Source of the DNA: Streptomyces sp. NBC_00691
GTDB lineage: Bacteria > Actinomycetota > Actinomycetes > Streptomycetales > Streptomycetaceae
Direction of reading: 5' to 3'
NCBI RefSeq assembly: GCF_036226665.1
Contig: NZ_CP109007.1
Location: 2,830,501 to 2,894,500 of the forward strand
Length of the DNA stretch: 64,000 nt
In this document: positions 19,451 through 30,337 of the stretch, in pieces
Layout: every line of letters begins with the position of its first letter
How positions within the stretch are numbered: position 1 is the first letter of the stretch
The notes under the pieces: generated by a model
What the model was told of the DNA's origin: nothing
Database searches by the model: none
What the model saw: only the letters and a program-made list of their open reading frames with translations
Translations under genes and position numbers: made by a program

Positions 19451-20953
19451 TCAGCCCCTTCGCAGCAGCAGCCGGGCGTCCCCGACCGTGAAGATCGAAC
19501 CGGTCACGAGGACACCCGCGCCGCCGTACTCGGCCTCTTCCTCCGCGAGGGTGACGGCCGCCTCCAGGGCGTCGGGCAGCCGCGGCTCCACGACGACCCG
19601 GTCCTCGCCGAAGACCTCGACCGCGATGGCGGCGAGCGCGTCCACGTCCGTGGCCCGGGGATGGGAGTTCGCCGTGACGACGACCTCGGCGAAGATCGGC
19701 TCGAAGGCCTCCAGGAGGCCCTTGGCGTCCTTGTCTCCGCTCGTGGAGACGACGCCGACGAGCCGCGAGAAGCCGAAGGCCTCGGCCACGCCCTCCGCCG
19801 TCGCCCGCGCGCCGTGCGGGTTGTGCGCGGCGTCCAGGATGACCGTCGGGGACGAGCGGACGATCTCCAGACGGCCGGGCGAGGCCACCTGGGCGAAGGC
19901 CTGCCGGACCGTGTCGAGGTCCAGGGTCCGCGCGTGCTCCGAGCCGATGCCGAAGAAGGCCTCGACCGCCGCCAGTGCCACCGCCGCGTTGTGCGCCTGG
20001 TAGGCGCCGTGCAGCGGCAGGAAGATGTTGTCGTACTCGCCGCCCAGGCCGCGCAGGGTGAGGAGCTGCCCGCCGACCGCGACCTCGCGGGCGACGATGC
20101 CGAACTCCATGCCCTCACGGGCCACCGTGGCGTCCGCCTCGACGGCCTTCTTCAGCAGGACCTGCGCCGCGTCCACCGGCTGCTGGGCCAGGATCACGGT
20201 CGCGCCCTGCTTGATGATCCCGGACTTCTCACCGGCGATCTCGGCGGTCGTCCCGCCGAGCCGGTCGGTGTGGTCCAGGTCGATGGGGGTGACGACGGCG
20301 ACGGAGCCGTCGATGACGTTCGTCGCGTCCCAGGTGCCGCCCATGCCGACCTCGACGACGGCCACGTCGACCGGGGCGTCGGCGAAGGCCGCGTACGCCA
20401 TTCCGGTGAGGACCTCGAAGAAGGAGAGCCGGAACTCCTCACGGGAGTCGACCAGCTCCACGTACGGCTTGATGTCCTGGTACGTCTCGACGAACCGCTC
20501 GGCGGAGATCGGGGCGCCGTCCAGGCTGATGCGCTCGGTGATGGTCTGCACGTGCGGCGACGTGTACCGCCCGGTGCGCAGCTCGAAGGCGCCGAGCAGG
20601 GCCTCGATCATGCGGGCCGTCGACGTCTTGCCGTTGGTGCCGGTGATGTGGATCGAGGGGTACGCGCGCTGCGGCTCGCCGAGGACGTCCATCAGGGCCG
20701 CGATCCGGGTGACCGAGGGCTCCAGCTTGGTCTCGCCCCAGCGGGTGGACAGCTCGGTCTCGACCTCGCGGAGCGCCTTGTCGAGCTCCGGGTCCTCCGG
20801 GCGGCCCGGCACCGGGTCGCCCTGGGGCCGGCCGCCCTGGGTGCGCAGGGTGCGGCTGCCGGCCTCGATCACCGCCAGGTCGGGGTCGCGCTGGGTCTCG
20901 GTGTCGACGATGTCGTCGAACTGGTCGTCGCTCTGGTCGCTCGGCTCACTCAC
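19451..20953 (-). CDS. folC: Bifunctional folylpolyglutamate/dihydrofolate synthase
   Basis: 500 residues, Mur-ligase fold. It adds glutamate to dihydropteroate and folates. ATP loop HITGTNGKTST at about 102-112; the Mur-type central motif GMGGTWDATN, and LDAAHNPHGA in the C-terminal domain. The first 55 residues are acidic and probably disordered (SDQSDDQFDDIVD). The GTG start at 20953 has only a weak ribosome site. It is divergent from the second mreB-like gene and is followed by the DUF4233 gene. Confidence 0.94.
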   Translation of the reverse strand: MSEPSDQSDDQFDDIVDTETQRDPDLAVIEAGSRTLRTQGGRPQGDPVPGRPEDPELDKALREVETELSTRWGETKLEPSVTRIAALMDVLGEPQRAYPSIHITGTNGKTSTARMIEALLGAFELRTGRYTSPHVQTITERISLDGAPISAERFVETYQDIKPYVELVDSREEFRLSFFEVLTGMAYAAFADAPVDVAVVEVGMGGTWDATNVIDGSVAVVTPIDLDHTDRLGGTTAEIAGEKSGIIKQGATVILAQQPVDAAQVLLKKAVEADATVAREGMEFGIVAREVAVGGQLLTLRGLGGEYDNIFLPLHGAYQAHNAAVALAAVEAFFGIGSEHARTLDLDTVRQAFAQVASPGRLEIVRSSPTVILDAAHNPHGARATAEGVAEAFGFSRLVGVVSTSGDKDAKGLLEAFEPIFAEVVVTANSHPRATDVDALAAIAVEVFGEDRVVVEPRLPDALEAAVTLAEEEAEYGGAGVLVTGSIFTVGDARLLLRRG

Positions 20954-21065
20954 GGGGCCAGTCTACGGACGGGTTCCGACACCACGAGCGACAGGACCAT
21001 GGACCCGGCCCTTTCGGGACTTTCGGTCCGCCGTCCGCCGTACCGGCCGGGCAAACTTGGCGATC

Positions 21066-22088
21066 ATGGACATAGGGATCGACCTCGGCACGGCCAACAC
21101 GCTCCTCTACGCACGGGGCGAGGGCATCGTGCTCGACGAACCGTCCGTGGTGGCGGTGCGGGAGGACTCACGGCAGGCGCTCGCGGTCGGTGCGGAGGCG
21201 AAGGAGACCATCGGGCGGACACCGGGTTCGATCACCGCGATCCGGCCCTTGCGGGACGGTGTGATCAGCGACTACGAGGCGGCCGAGGAGATGATCCGGC
21301 ACTTCGTGCGCAAGGCCGTTCCGGGCCGCCGCCGGCCCCGCACCCGCATGGTGGTCTGTGTGCCGAGCGGGTGCACCCAGGTCGAGCGGAGGGCGATCGT
21401 GCACGCCTCGCTGTCGGCGGGGGCTCGGGCGGTCCATCTGATCGAGGAGCCGATGGCGGCGGCGATCGGAGCCGGACTGCCGGTCTCCGACCCGCGCGGC
21501 TCGATGGTCGTCGACATCGGCGGCGGTACGACGGAGGTGGCCGTGATCTCGCTCGGCGGGATCGTCACGGCCCGGTCGCTGCGGGTGGGCGGCGACCGGC
21601 TCGACGGTGCCGTCACCGAATTCGTCCGCAAGGAGCACTCGCTGCTGATCGGCGAGCGGACCGCCGAGGACGTCAAGGTCGCCATCGGCTCGGCCTGGCC
21701 GGTGCCGGGCGAGGAGGAACGGGAGGGGCGGACGTTCACCGTGCGCGGCCGGGAGCGGGTCGGCGGACTGCCCCGGACGGTGGAGCTGACCGTGCCCGAG
21801 GTGCGGGCGGCGCTCGACGAGCCGGTCGAGGCGATCATCTCGGCTGTGCGGGTCACCCTGGAGGAGTGCCCGCCTGAGCTCTCCGGCGACGTCATGGAGC
21901 ACGGCATCGTGCTGACCGGCGGCGGGGCGCTGCTGCCGGGCCTGGACCTGCGGATGGCCTCGGCGACGGGCATCCCGGTCTTCGTCGCGGACCGTCCGCT
22001 GGAATGCGTGGTGCTGGGGTCGGGGCGGTGCGTGGACGACTTCGACGGGCTGCAGCGGGTGCTGGGGAAGGCGGAGACGGTCCGCTGA
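21066..22088 (+). CDS. Second MreB-like actin homologue
   Basis: 340 residues, closely MreB-like: [38 protein letters not shown] and [13 protein letters not shown] are all kept, so ATP binding should be intact. It lacks the short MSFIGR-type N-terminus of the main MreB, whose tip is used for membrane contact. A small insertion (PVPGEEEREGR) occupies the region between the two halves. It faces away from folC on the plus strand and is not part of the mre operon. It could be a specialised filament or a modulator of MreB; function is inferred only from homology. Confidence 0.9.
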   Translation: MDIGIDLGTANTLLYARGEGIVLDEPSVVAVREDSRQALAVGAEAKETIGRTPGSITAIRPLRDGVISDYEAAEEMIRHFVRKAVPGRRRPRTRMVVCVPSGCTQVERRAIVHASLSAGARAVHLIEEPMAAAIGAGLPVSDPRGSMVVDIGGGTTEVAVISLGGIVTARSLRVGGDRLDGAVTEFVRKEHSLLIGERTAEDVKVAIGSAWPVPGEEEREGRTFTVRGRERVGGLPRTVELTVPEVRAALDEPVEAIISAVRVTLEECPPELSGDVMEHGIVLTGGGALLPGLDLRMASATGIPVFVADRPLECVVLGSGRCVDDFDGLQRVLGKAETVR

Positions 22089-22097
22089 GCACGGGGG

Positions 22098-22183
22098 CGG
22101 GCGGGGCGGGCGGCGGGCCTCGGTGCGTCAGCCCGGGGCCTCGGCGCGTCAGCCCGGCGGGCGGCGGGCCTCGGTGCGTCAGC
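22098..22183. repeat. Tandem repeat containing the stop codon of the histidine kinase gene
   Basis: Three imperfect copies of a 21- to 30-base unit. On the minus strand each copy begins GGGCTGAC or CGCTGAC, so each carries the gene's TGA. The TGAs (at 22181, 22151 and 22130) are 30 and 21 bases apart, all in the kinase reading frame. The repeats fill the space between the second mreB-like gene and the kinase gene. Confidence 0.8.
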
Positions 22184-23333
22184 GGGTGGTGAGGCCTGTC
22201 GGGAGGAGGGCCGTCACCGCGTATCCGCCGCCCTGTCGGCGGGCCTTCAGGGTGCCGCCCATGCTGGTGACCCGCTCCTCCATCGAGAAGAGCCCCGTGC
22301 CGGTGGAGACCGGGGCCGGGTCCGGCGGGGTCCTCGGCAGCGGGTTGCGGACCTCGATGCGCAGATCGGGGCCCTCCACCGTGATCGCGACCGTCACGGG
22401 CAGCCCGGGGGCGTGCTTCGCCGCGTTCGTCAGGCACTCCCGTACGACCCGGTGGACGGCCGCCTGCCGCAGCGGCGAGAGGGCCTTGGCCTCCGCGGCC
22501 ACGGTCAGCTCGACGGCGCTGCCCATCCGCTCGCTCTCCCGGGCGAGTTCGGCGAGCCCTTCGAGGCCGGGGGTGGCGGCGTCCCGGTCGGCGCGGCGCA
22601 CGATCGTCTCGTTGAGCATGAGGTGGGCGCGCCGGGCGGTGTCCGCGAGCTCCTCGAAGTCCTTCCGGTGGGCCTCTCCCCTGGCCCGTACGGCGAGGAC
22701 CTCGGCCCGCACCGCGAGCACGGTCAGCTCACGGCCGACCAGGTCGTGGACGTCCCGGCCGACGGAGATCCGCTCCTCCTGGACCGCCTGCCGGGCGGCC
22801 GCCTCGCGCCGCTGGGCCTCCAGAGCCCGGACCAGGTCCTGCCGGTACGCGGCGATGCCGACGCCCGCGGCGAGGACCCCGATCGGGACCACCAGGCTCA
22901 GGAAGTCGCTGAGGGTGTCGCCGTGCCGGGCCGGCCAGCCGGGCGTCAGGAAGAGGCCGTAGGCGACGGCGACGTACAGCAGGGTGGCGAGGACGGCGGC
23001 GCGCCGGCCCCGGTACCGGCCGATCGAGTACAGCGCGAACTGGATCATGGTCAGTTCGTGCAGCCAGCGCATCAGCCCCAGCGCCACCAGGTACGGCACC
23101 CAGGGCAGCCGGCGGCGGAGCACCAGGGTGGCGGCGCCGGCCGCGAGGACCAGGGTGGCGGTGACGCCGGTCAGGGAGTTGTCGGCGCGGGCGAGCCCCG
23201 GCACGTCCAGGCACATGAGGCCGAAGGCGCTGAGCGCGGCGACGACGTCGAGGGCGCGGGACGAGACCGCACACCGGTCCACGCGTCGGCGGAGCGCGGG
23301 GACGGTGGGGAGGCGGAGCATGCCTTCCATCAT
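22179..23333 (-). CDS. Orphan sensor histidine kinase (HisKA_3 / NarL-type)
   Basis: 384 residues from ATG 23333. Four to five hydrophobic segments in residues 20-165, then a dimerisation domain with phospho-acceptor His196 in VGRDVHDLVGRELTVLAV, and a HATPase_c domain with N-box ECLTNAAKHAPG (Asn303) and TGTGLFSMEERV. Such kinases normally phosphorylate an adjacent LuxR-type response regulator, but none is encoded next to it; the neighbours are the second mreB-like gene and valS. Adjacent ATGs at 23333 and 23330 leave the exact start open. The stop region is tandemly repeated downstream. Confidence 0.88.
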   Translation of the reverse strand: MMEGMLRLPTVPALRRRVDRCAVSSRALDVVAALSAFGLMCLDVPGLARADNSLTGVTATLVLAAGAATLVLRRRLPWVPYLVALGLMRWLHELTMIQFALYSIGRYRGRRAAVLATLLYVAVAYGLFLTPGWPARHGDTLSDFLSLVVPIGVLAAGVGIAAYRQDLVRALEAQRREAAARQAVQEERISVGRDVHDLVGRELTVLAVRAEVLAVRARGEAHRKDFEELADTARRAHLMLNETIVRRADRDAATPGLEGLAELARESERMGSAVELTVAAEAKALSPLRQAAVHRVVRECLTNAAKHAPGLPVTVAITVEGPDLRIEVRNPLPRTPPDPAPVSTGTGLFSMEERVTSMGGTLKARRQGGGYAVTALLPTGLTTR

Positions 23334-23469
23334 CCAAGGTCTTTCGTCCCGACGACGTGGACCTGAAGTCCCGTCTGATGTGAGATCGGGCACTTCGTCC
23401 CTTTTCCTGTCTGTGGGGACGGCGGGCGTGGGCCCGGTGGCCACAGGGCCCCGAGGCGTACGGGACGGC

Positions 23470-23522
23470 GCATGACGAAGGGGCCCGGAACCGTGTCACG
23501 GTTCCGGGCCCCTTCGTCATGC
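23470..23522 (-). terminator. Perfect 53-base palindromic terminator after valS
   Basis: 26-bp perfect arms (23470-23495 and 23497-23522) around a single central T, starting four bases after the valS stop. It separates valS from the histidine kinase gene. DNA this symmetric could also extrude as a cruciform. Confidence 0.9.
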
Positions 23523-23526
23523 CGTG

Positions 23527-26148
23527 CTAGGCCTGCGGCAGGCTCGCCAGCTGGGCCTCGATGCGGGCGATGTCCTCGTCCGCCTTGGCGAGGCGGCCGC
23601 GGATCTTGTCGACCACGTTGTCCGGGGCCTTGGCGAGGAACGCCTCGTTGCCGAGCTTCCCGTTCGCCTGGGCCTTCTCCTTCTCGGCGGCCGCGAGGTC
23701 CTTCGCGAGACGCTTGCGCTCGGCGGCCACGTCGATCGTGCCCGACAGGTCGAGCGCGACCGTGGCGCCGGCGACCGGCAGGGAGGCGGTGGCGGCGAAG
23801 CCCTCGCCCTCCGGCTGGAGGCGCAGGATCTGGCGGATGGCGGCCTCGTGCGCGACGAGCGCGGTGCCGTCGACGGTGAGGCGGGCCGGCACCTTCTGGG
23901 CGTCCTGGAGGCCCTGCTCCTTGCGGAAGCGGCGGACCTCGGTGACGACCCGCTGGACGAGCTCGATCTCCTGCTCGGCGGCCTTGTCGCGGAAGCCGCT
24001 GTCCTTCGGCCAGTCGGCGATCACCAGGGACTCACCGCCGGTGAGGGTGGTCCACAGGGTGTCGGTGACGAAGGGGACGATCGGGTGCAGCAGCCGCAGC
24101 ATGACGTCCAGGACCTCGCCGAGGACCCGTCCGGAGACCTTGGCGCCCTCGCCGCCGGCGAAGAACGTGGTCTTCGACAGCTCGACGTACCAGGCGAAGA
24201 CCTCGTCCCACGCGAAGTGGTAGAGGGTGTCGGCGAGCTTCGCGAACTGGTAGTCCTCGTAGTACGCGTCGGCCTGCGCGACGGTCTCGTTGAGCCGGGA
24301 CAGGATCCAGCGGTCGGTCGCCGACATGGCGGACGGGTCCGGCAGCGGGCCCTCGATCGTGGCGCCGTTCATCATCGCGAAACGGGTCGCGTTCCAGATC
24401 TTGTTGGCGAAGTTCCGGGACGCCTGGACCCAGTCCTCGCCGATCGGGACGTCGACGCCCGGGTTGGCGCCCTTGGCCAGGGTGAAACGCAGGGCGTCGG
24501 AGCCGTACTTGTCCATCCAGTCCAGCGGGTTGACCGTGTTCCCGAAGGACTTCGACATCTTCTTGCCGAACTCGTCACGGACCATTCCGTGGAACGCGAT
24601 GGTGCGGAACGGCGGCTGGCCGTCCATCGCGTACAGACCGAACATCATCATCCGGGCGACCCAGAAGAACATCAGGTCGTAGCCGGTGACCAGGACGGAG
24701 TTCGGATAGAACTTGTCCAGGTCCGGGGTCTTCTCCGGCCAGCCGAGCGTGGAGAACGGCCACAGGCCGGACGAGAACCACGTGTCGAGGACGTCGGTGT
24801 CCTGCGTCCAGCCCTCGCCCGTGGGCGGCTCCTCGTCGGGACCGACGCAGACCAGCTCGCCGTCGGGACCGTGCCAGACGGGGATGCGGTGGCCCCACCA
24901 CAGCTGGCGCGAGATGCACCAGTCGTTGAGGTTGTCGACCCAGTCGAAGTACCGCTGCGACATGTCGGCCGGGTGGATGTCGACCCGGCCGTCACGGACC
25001 GCGTCACCCGCGGCCTTGGCGAGGGTCTCGACCTTGACCCACCACTGCAGCGACAGACGCGGCTCCAGCGTCGTCTTGCAGCGCGAGCAGTGGCCGACGG
25101 AGTGGACGTACGGGCGCTTCTCCGCCACGATCCGGCCTTCGGCCCTCAGGGCGGCGACGATCGCGGAGCGCGCCTCGAAGCGGTCCAGGCCCTGGAAGGG
25201 GCCGTGGACGGTGATGACACCGCGCTCGTCGAGGACCTCGATGGACTCGAGGTCGTGGCGCTGGCCGATGGCGAAGTCGTTCGGGTCGTGCGCCGGGGTC
25301 ACCTTGACGGCGCCGGTGCCGAACTCCGGGTCGACGTGCGTGTCGGCGACGACCGGGATGGTCCGGTCCGTCAACGGCAGCTTGATCTGCTTGCCGATCA
25401 GATGGGCGTAGCGCTCGTCGTCGGGGTGGACGGCGACGGCGGTGTCACCGAGCATCGTCTCCGCGCGGGTCGTCGCGACGACGATGGTGTCGTCGCCCTC
25501 GCCGTACTTCATGGAGACGAGCTCGCCGTCGTCGTCCTGGTAGTCGACCTCGATGTCGGAGATGGCCGTCAGACAGCGCGGGCACCAGTTGATGATGCGC
25601 TCGGCGCGGTAGATCAGGCCGTCGTCGAACATCTTCTTGAAGACGGTCTGGACGGCGCGGGAGAGACCCTCGTCCATGGTGAAGCGGTCCCGGCTCCACG
25701 CCAGGCCCTCGCCGAGGCGCCGCATCTGGCCGGCGATCTGCCCGCCGGACTCGGCCTTCCACTCCCAGACGCGCTCGACGAAGGCCTCGCGGCCCAGGTC
25801 GTGGCGGGACTTGCCCTCCTTGGCGAGCTCGCGCTCGACGACGTTCTGGGTGGCGATGCCGGCGTGGTCCATGCCGGGCTGCCACAGCGTCTCGAAGCCC
25901 TGCATGCGCTTGCGGCGGGTGAGGGCGTCGATCAGCGTGTGCTCGAAGGCGTGGCCCAGGTGGAGCGAGCCCGTGACGTTCGGCGGCGGGATGACGATCG
26001 TGTACGCGGGCTTCTCGCTCTTCGCGTCCGCCTCGAAGTAGCCGCGCTCTACCCAGCGCTCGTACAGCGGCCCCTCTACCTCGGCCGGCGCGTACGTGGT
26101 CGGCAGTTCGGTGGTGGGCGCTGTCTGCTGCTGAGTGTTCTCGGTCAC
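23527..26148 (-). CDS. valS: Valyl-tRNA synthetase
   Basis: 873 residues, class I aminoacyl-tRNA synthetase with editing domain. HIGH-type motif HLGH at 63-66 in [18 protein letters not shown] loop ([10 protein letters not shown]) near residue 528. C-terminal coiled-coil arm (about 800-873, [16 protein letters not shown] and [17 protein letters not shown]) is the usual ValRS tRNA-binding element. ATG start with [11 protein letters not shown]. Divergent from the Pro/Gln-rich membrane protein gene. The leader looks too short for a T-box. Confidence 0.98.
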   Translation of the reverse strand: MTENTQQQTAPTTELPTTYAPAEVEGPLYERWVERGYFEADAKSEKPAYTIVIPPPNVTGSLHLGHAFEHTLIDALTRRKRMQGFETLWQPGMDHAGIATQNVVERELAKEGKSRHDLGREAFVERVWEWKAESGGQIAGQMRRLGEGLAWSRDRFTMDEGLSRAVQTVFKKMFDDGLIYRAERIINWCPRCLTAISDIEVDYQDDDGELVSMKYGEGDDTIVVATTRAETMLGDTAVAVHPDDERYAHLIGKQIKLPLTDRTIPVVADTHVDPEFGTGAVKVTPAHDPNDFAIGQRHDLESIEVLDERGVITVHGPFQGLDRFEARSAIVAALRAEGRIVAEKRPYVHSVGHCSRCKTTLEPRLSLQWWVKVETLAKAAGDAVRDGRVDIHPADMSQRYFDWVDNLNDWCISRQLWWGHRIPVWHGPDGELVCVGPDEEPPTGEGWTQDTDVLDTWFSSGLWPFSTLGWPEKTPDLDKFYPNSVLVTGYDLMFFWVARMMMFGLYAMDGQPPFRTIAFHGMVRDEFGKKMSKSFGNTVNPLDWMDKYGSDALRFTLAKGANPGVDVPIGEDWVQASRNFANKIWNATRFAMMNGATIEGPLPDPSAMSATDRWILSRLNETVAQADAYYEDYQFAKLADTLYHFAWDEVFAWYVELSKTTFFAGGEGAKVSGRVLGEVLDVMLRLLHPIVPFVTDTLWTTLTGGESLVIADWPKDSGFRDKAAEQEIELVQRVVTEVRRFRKEQGLQDAQKVPARLTVDGTALVAHEAAIRQILRLQPEGEGFAATASLPVAGATVALDLSGTIDVAAERKRLAKDLAAAEKEKAQANGKLGNEAFLAKAPDNVVDKIRGRLAKADEDIARIEAQLASLPQA

Positions 26149-26241
26149 GGGCCCAGTTTAGGGGTGTCCTCGCCCTGTCCCGAAACGCTTTGGTTCGGTA
26201 ACGGTGTGGGCCCCGCCGCACTTCCGCGCCGGCGGTTCCGC

Positions 26242-26270
26242 CAGGATGTTCGGTAGGCATAAACATCCTG
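26242..26270. promoter_or_regulatory. Inverted repeat just before the Pro/Gln-rich protein gene
   Basis: Arms CAGGATGTT (26242-26250) and AACATCCTG (26262-26270), 9 bp perfect with an 11-base spacer that contains A/T-rich sequence unusual for this genome (GGCATAAAC). It ends 16 bases before the start codon. It could be an operator over the promoter or an RNA hairpin near the ribosome site. Confidence 0.5.
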
Positions 26271-26286
26271 TGAGGGGAACCTGTCG

Positions 26287-27249
26287 ATGAGCTACAACCA
26301 GCCGGGCCCGTACGGCCAGCAGCCGCAGCAGCCCGGGCCCTACGGCCAGCAGCCGGGCCCGTACGGGCAGCAGCCGCAGCAGCCGGGACCGTACGGCGCG
26401 CAGCCCGGTTACGGCTACCCCCAGCAGGCCCCGCAGGGCGTTCCGCCGCAGCAGCCGCCGTACGGCTACCCGCAGCAGCCCCAGCAGCCCGGCCCCTACG
26501 GCCAGCAGCCCCCGTACGGCGCCCCCCAGGGCCCCGGCGGCTACGTCCCCCACCCCCCGGCCCCGAAGAAGTCGAAGACGGGCTGGATCATCGGCGCCGT
26601 CGCGGTGGTGGCGGCGATCGGCGTGGGCGCGTACTTCGTCCTGGGCGGGGGCGGCGGCGCCTCGGTCGCGGACGACGGCCCGCACAAGCTGACGACGCCG
26701 GAGACGGTGCTGGGCGAGTACAAGAAGTCCGCCGGCAAGGGCTCCCAGAGCGACGACGACGACTTCGTCAAGGACGCCGAGAAGTTCGGCATGAAGAACC
26801 CGCAGCGCGTCTCCGCTTCGTGGGAGGTCAAGAACGACGCCAACCCGCTGGGCGCCAAGCTCCTGCAGTTCGGCGGCGCGTACGGCCAGATCGACGACCC
26901 GGAGAAGACCCTCGACGCCATCTTCGCGAACATGCGGGCCGAGGCCGCGAAGGAGAAGGACGGCAAGACCCAGCTGGTCGGCGACCCGAAGGAGTTCACG
27001 CCCGAGGGGCTCGACGGAGCGCTCCTGAAGTGCCAGGAGATCAAGCAGAAGACGGACACCGGAGCCGAGACCGGCGGGCTCGGCCCCAAGGAGATCGTCA
27101 TCCCGGTCTGCATCTGGAGCGACCACAGCACGCTGGGGTACGTCATGCCCATGAACCTCGCCGATCTGATGGCCGGCAAGAGCACCTCGACCGAGGACGC
27201 CGCCGCCACCTCCGCCAAGCTCCGCAAGGAGATCCGCGTCAAGCTCTGA
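26287..27249 (+). CDS. Membrane-anchored protein with Pro/Gln/Gly/Tyr-rich cytoplasmic tail
   Basis: 320 residues, function unknown. Residues 1-95 are a low-complexity tail of repeated PGPYGQQPQQ units; a single membrane helix follows at about 100-120 (WIIGAVAVVAAIGVGAYFVLG). The 200-residue outer part starts after a Gly-rich linker (KLTTPETVLGEYKKSAGKG). Two Cys in the outer part (LLKCQEIKQ and PVCIWSD) could form a disulphide. Positively charged KKSKTG before the helix predicts N-in orientation. GAGGGGAAC ribosome site. Such PYGQQP tails are common in actinobacterial membrane proteins and may mediate clustering. Confidence 0.85.
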   Translation: MSYNQPGPYGQQPQQPGPYGQQPGPYGQQPQQPGPYGAQPGYGYPQQAPQGVPPQQPPYGYPQQPQQPGPYGQQPPYGAPQGPGGYVPHPPAPKKSKTGWIIGAVAVVAAIGVGAYFVLGGGGGASVADDGPHKLTTPETVLGEYKKSAGKGSQSDDDDFVKDAEKFGMKNPQRVSASWEVKNDANPLGAKLLQFGGAYGQIDDPEKTLDAIFANMRAEAAKEKDGKTQLVGDPKEFTPEGLDGALLKCQEIKQKTDTGAETGGLGPKEIVIPVCIWSDHSTLGYVMPMNLADLMAGKSTSTEDAAATSAKLRKEIRVKL

Positions 27250-27267
27250 CCGGTTCGCCGCACATGA

Positions 27268-27302
27268 CGAAGGGGGTCCCGCCTCGGGCGGGACCCCCTT
27301 CG
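27268..27302. terminator. Bidirectional terminator between convergent genes
   Basis: 15-bp perfect stem with a 5-base loop between the convergent Pro/Gln-rich protein gene and clpX. Rich in A on one side and T on the other, so it can serve both directions. Confidence 0.9.
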
Positions 27303-27315
27303 GTCGTTCTCGGCG

Positions 27316-28599
<1,284 letters not shown>

Positions 28600-28755
28600 G
28601 AGGTGCTTCCCCTTCGCCTGGGAGCGCTTGGTTCAGCGACTCCTGGTGCCTCATATTCGACGGTACCTTGCCGGGCCCCCCGTTCGGGCCCCCCTTGGCA
28701 CGGTTCACATGGTCGGGATTCGGCCACGCGTACCGTGCCACGGGAAGGTCGGGCG

Positions 28756-29418
28756 TCAGTGTGCCGCGGCTGCCGTGCTCTTACGGGTCGAGACGATCTG
28801 GTCCACGAGGCCGTACGCCAGGGCGTCCTCGGCCGTGAGGATCTTGTCACGCTCGATGTCGTCGCGGATCTTCTCGATCGGCGTCGAGGAGTGCTTGGCC
28901 AGCATCTCCTCGAGCTGGGTGCGCATGCGCAGGATCTCGCGGGCGGCGATCTCCAGGTCGGAGAGCTGCTCACGGCCGGTGCCGCCGGACGGCTGGTGGA
29001 TCAGCACGCGGGCGTTCGGCAGGGCCATCCGCTTGCCGGGGGTGCCGGCCGCGAGCAGCACGGCCGCGGCGGAGGCCGCCTGGCCCATGCAGACCGTCTG
29101 GATGTCCGGCTTCACGAACTGCATCGTGTCGTAGATCGCCGTCAGCGCGGTGAAGGAGCCACCGGGGCTGTTGATGTAGATGGAGATGTCGCGGTCCGGG
29201 TCCATCGACTCCAGGCACAGGAGCTGCGCCATGACGTCGTTGGCCGAGGCGTCGTCGATCTGCACGCCGAGGAAGATCACGCGCTCTTCGAAGAGCTTGG
29301 CGTACGGGTCGTACTCGCGGATGCCCTGCGAGGTGCGCTCGACGAAGCGCGGCACGACGTAGCGGTTGTCCATCGGCGCGCCGGTGTAGAGGCCGCTCGC
29401 GGAGAGGTTGTTCTGCAT
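28756..29418 (-). CDS. clpP2: ATP-dependent Clp protease proteolytic subunit 2
   Basis: About 220 residues, second ClpP of the pair; in actinobacteria ClpP1 and ClpP2 form a mixed 14-mer. Catalytic Ser in [16 protein letters not shown], His in VLIHQPSGG and Asp in [10 protein letters not shown] are present. I chose ATG 29418 ([13 protein letters not shown]); a GTG at 29430 is equally possible. The [11 protein letters not shown] segment differs from the HQPYSETGRGQ I recall for the S. coelicolor protein. It follows clpP1 by about 60 bases. Confidence 0.95.
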   Translation of the reverse strand: MQNNLSASGLYTGAPMDNRYVVPRFVERTSQGIREYDPYAKLFEERVIFLGVQIDDASANDVMAQLLCLESMDPDRDISIYINSPGGSFTALTAIYDTMQFVKPDIQTVCMGQAASAAAVLLAAGTPGKRMALPNARVLIHQPSGGTGREQLSDLEIAAREILRMRTQLEEMLAKHSSTPIEKIRDDIERDKILTAEDALAYGLVDQIVSTRKSTAAAAH

Positions 29419-29479
29419 CTGGGTGTTCACCGTCCTGGTGGCGTTCGGTGGGCTGGGGATCTTGGGCGGGCGGACGGGC

Positions 29480-30097
29480 TCAGGCGCCCGTGCCGCCGCC
29501 GCCCGGAACACCTGCGGCGTGCGTGATGATGTCGTCGATGAGGCCGTACTCCTTGGCCTCGTCCGCGGTGAACCAGCGGTCGCGGTCACCGTCGCGGATG
29601 ATCGCCTCGACGGTCTGACCGGAGTGCTGCGCGGTGATCTCGGCCATCCGCTTCTTCGTGCGGAGCAGGTACTCGGCCTGGATCTTGATGTCGGATGCGG
29701 TGCCGCCGATGCCGGCGGAGCCCTGGTGCATCAGGATGTCGGTGTTCGGCAGCGCGAAGCGCTTGCCGGGGGCACCGGCGGTGAGCAGGAACTGGCCCAT
29801 GGAGGCCGCCATGCCCATACCGATGGTGACGACGTCGTTCGGGATGAACTGCATGGTGTCGTAGACCGCCATGCCGGCCGTCACCGAGCCGCCGGGGCTG
29901 TTGATGTACAGGAAGATGTCCTTGTCCGGCTCGGCGGCCAGGAGGAGCATCTGAGCGGTGATCTTGTTGGCGATCTCGTCGTCGACCTGCTGGCCGAGGA
30001 AGACGATCCGCTCGCCGAGCAGCCGGTTGTAGACATGGTCGCCGAGGCCGCCACCGATGGACGGCTCACCCGCGGCGTAAGGCTTCAGATTCGTCAC
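29480..30097 (-). CDS. clpP1: ATP-dependent Clp protease proteolytic subunit 1
   Basis: 205 residues, serine peptidase of the Clp barrel. Triad: Ser99 in [12 protein letters not shown], His124 in ILMHQGSAG and Asp173 in [11 protein letters not shown]. In Streptomyces clpP1 is needed for normal differentiation, and its promoter is controlled by ClgR; a matching box lies 120 bases upstream here. GTG start with AGGTGG just before it. The C-terminal Gly-rich tail ([10 protein letters not shown]) is short and flexible. Confidence 0.96.
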   Translation of the reverse strand: MTNLKPYAAGEPSIGGGLGDHVYNRLLGERIVFLGQQVDDEIANKITAQMLLLAAEPDKDIFLYINSPGGSVTAGMAVYDTMQFIPNDVVTIGMGMAASMGQFLLTAGAPGKRFALPNTDILMHQGSAGIGGTASDIKIQAEYLLRTKKRMAEITAQHSGQTVEAIIRDGDRDRWFTADEAKEYGLIDDIITHAAGVPGGGGTGA

Positions 30098-30216
30098 GTA
30101 TCCACCTGCTCGTCTCCGACGGCCAAGGCCGTCTCAGCGTCTCGTACCGAGGGCACTGCCCTCTCTTCATGGACCCTAACGCGCAGGTAGGACAACGCCA
30201 TCCCGGTTCCCGAACT

Positions 30217-30230
30217 GTTCGCTGGGAGCG
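30217..30230 (-). promoter_or_regulatory. Probable ClgR box of clpP1-clpP2
   Basis: GTTCGC-TGGGA-GCG at 30217-30230 fits the GTTCGC-N5-GCG motif reported for ClgR at Streptomyces clp and lon promoters. It lies upstream of clpP1 and downstream of the tig terminator, the expected place. Match seen in the sequence; binding inferred. Confidence 0.75.
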
Positions 30231-30268
30231 CAAGGTAGTTGGGGGCGCGTGGCCGGGTCCTCGTACGT

Positions 30269-30308
30269 CCACGGGCCCGTACGCACTGGAGTGCGTACGG
30301 GCCCGTGG
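30269..30308 (-). terminator. Terminator after tig
   Basis: 18-bp perfect stem with a TGGA loop, 29 bases beyond the tig stop. It separates tig from the clpP1 promoter. Confidence 0.9.
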
Positions 30309-30337
30309 AGCGGGGTCCGCGCGGGGCGGAGGGCCCC

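Noticed and set aside
23472..23520. Short open frames on both strands inside the palindrome after valS
   Set aside because: The same peptide can be read on both strands because the DNA is a perfect inverted repeat; this is a terminator.
23524..26256. Long plus-strand open frame opposite valS
   Set aside because: Shadow of valS with no recognisable protein features.
26149..26286. Possible T-box leader of valS
   Set aside because: The leader is short and no specifier-loop or T-box sequence is visible.
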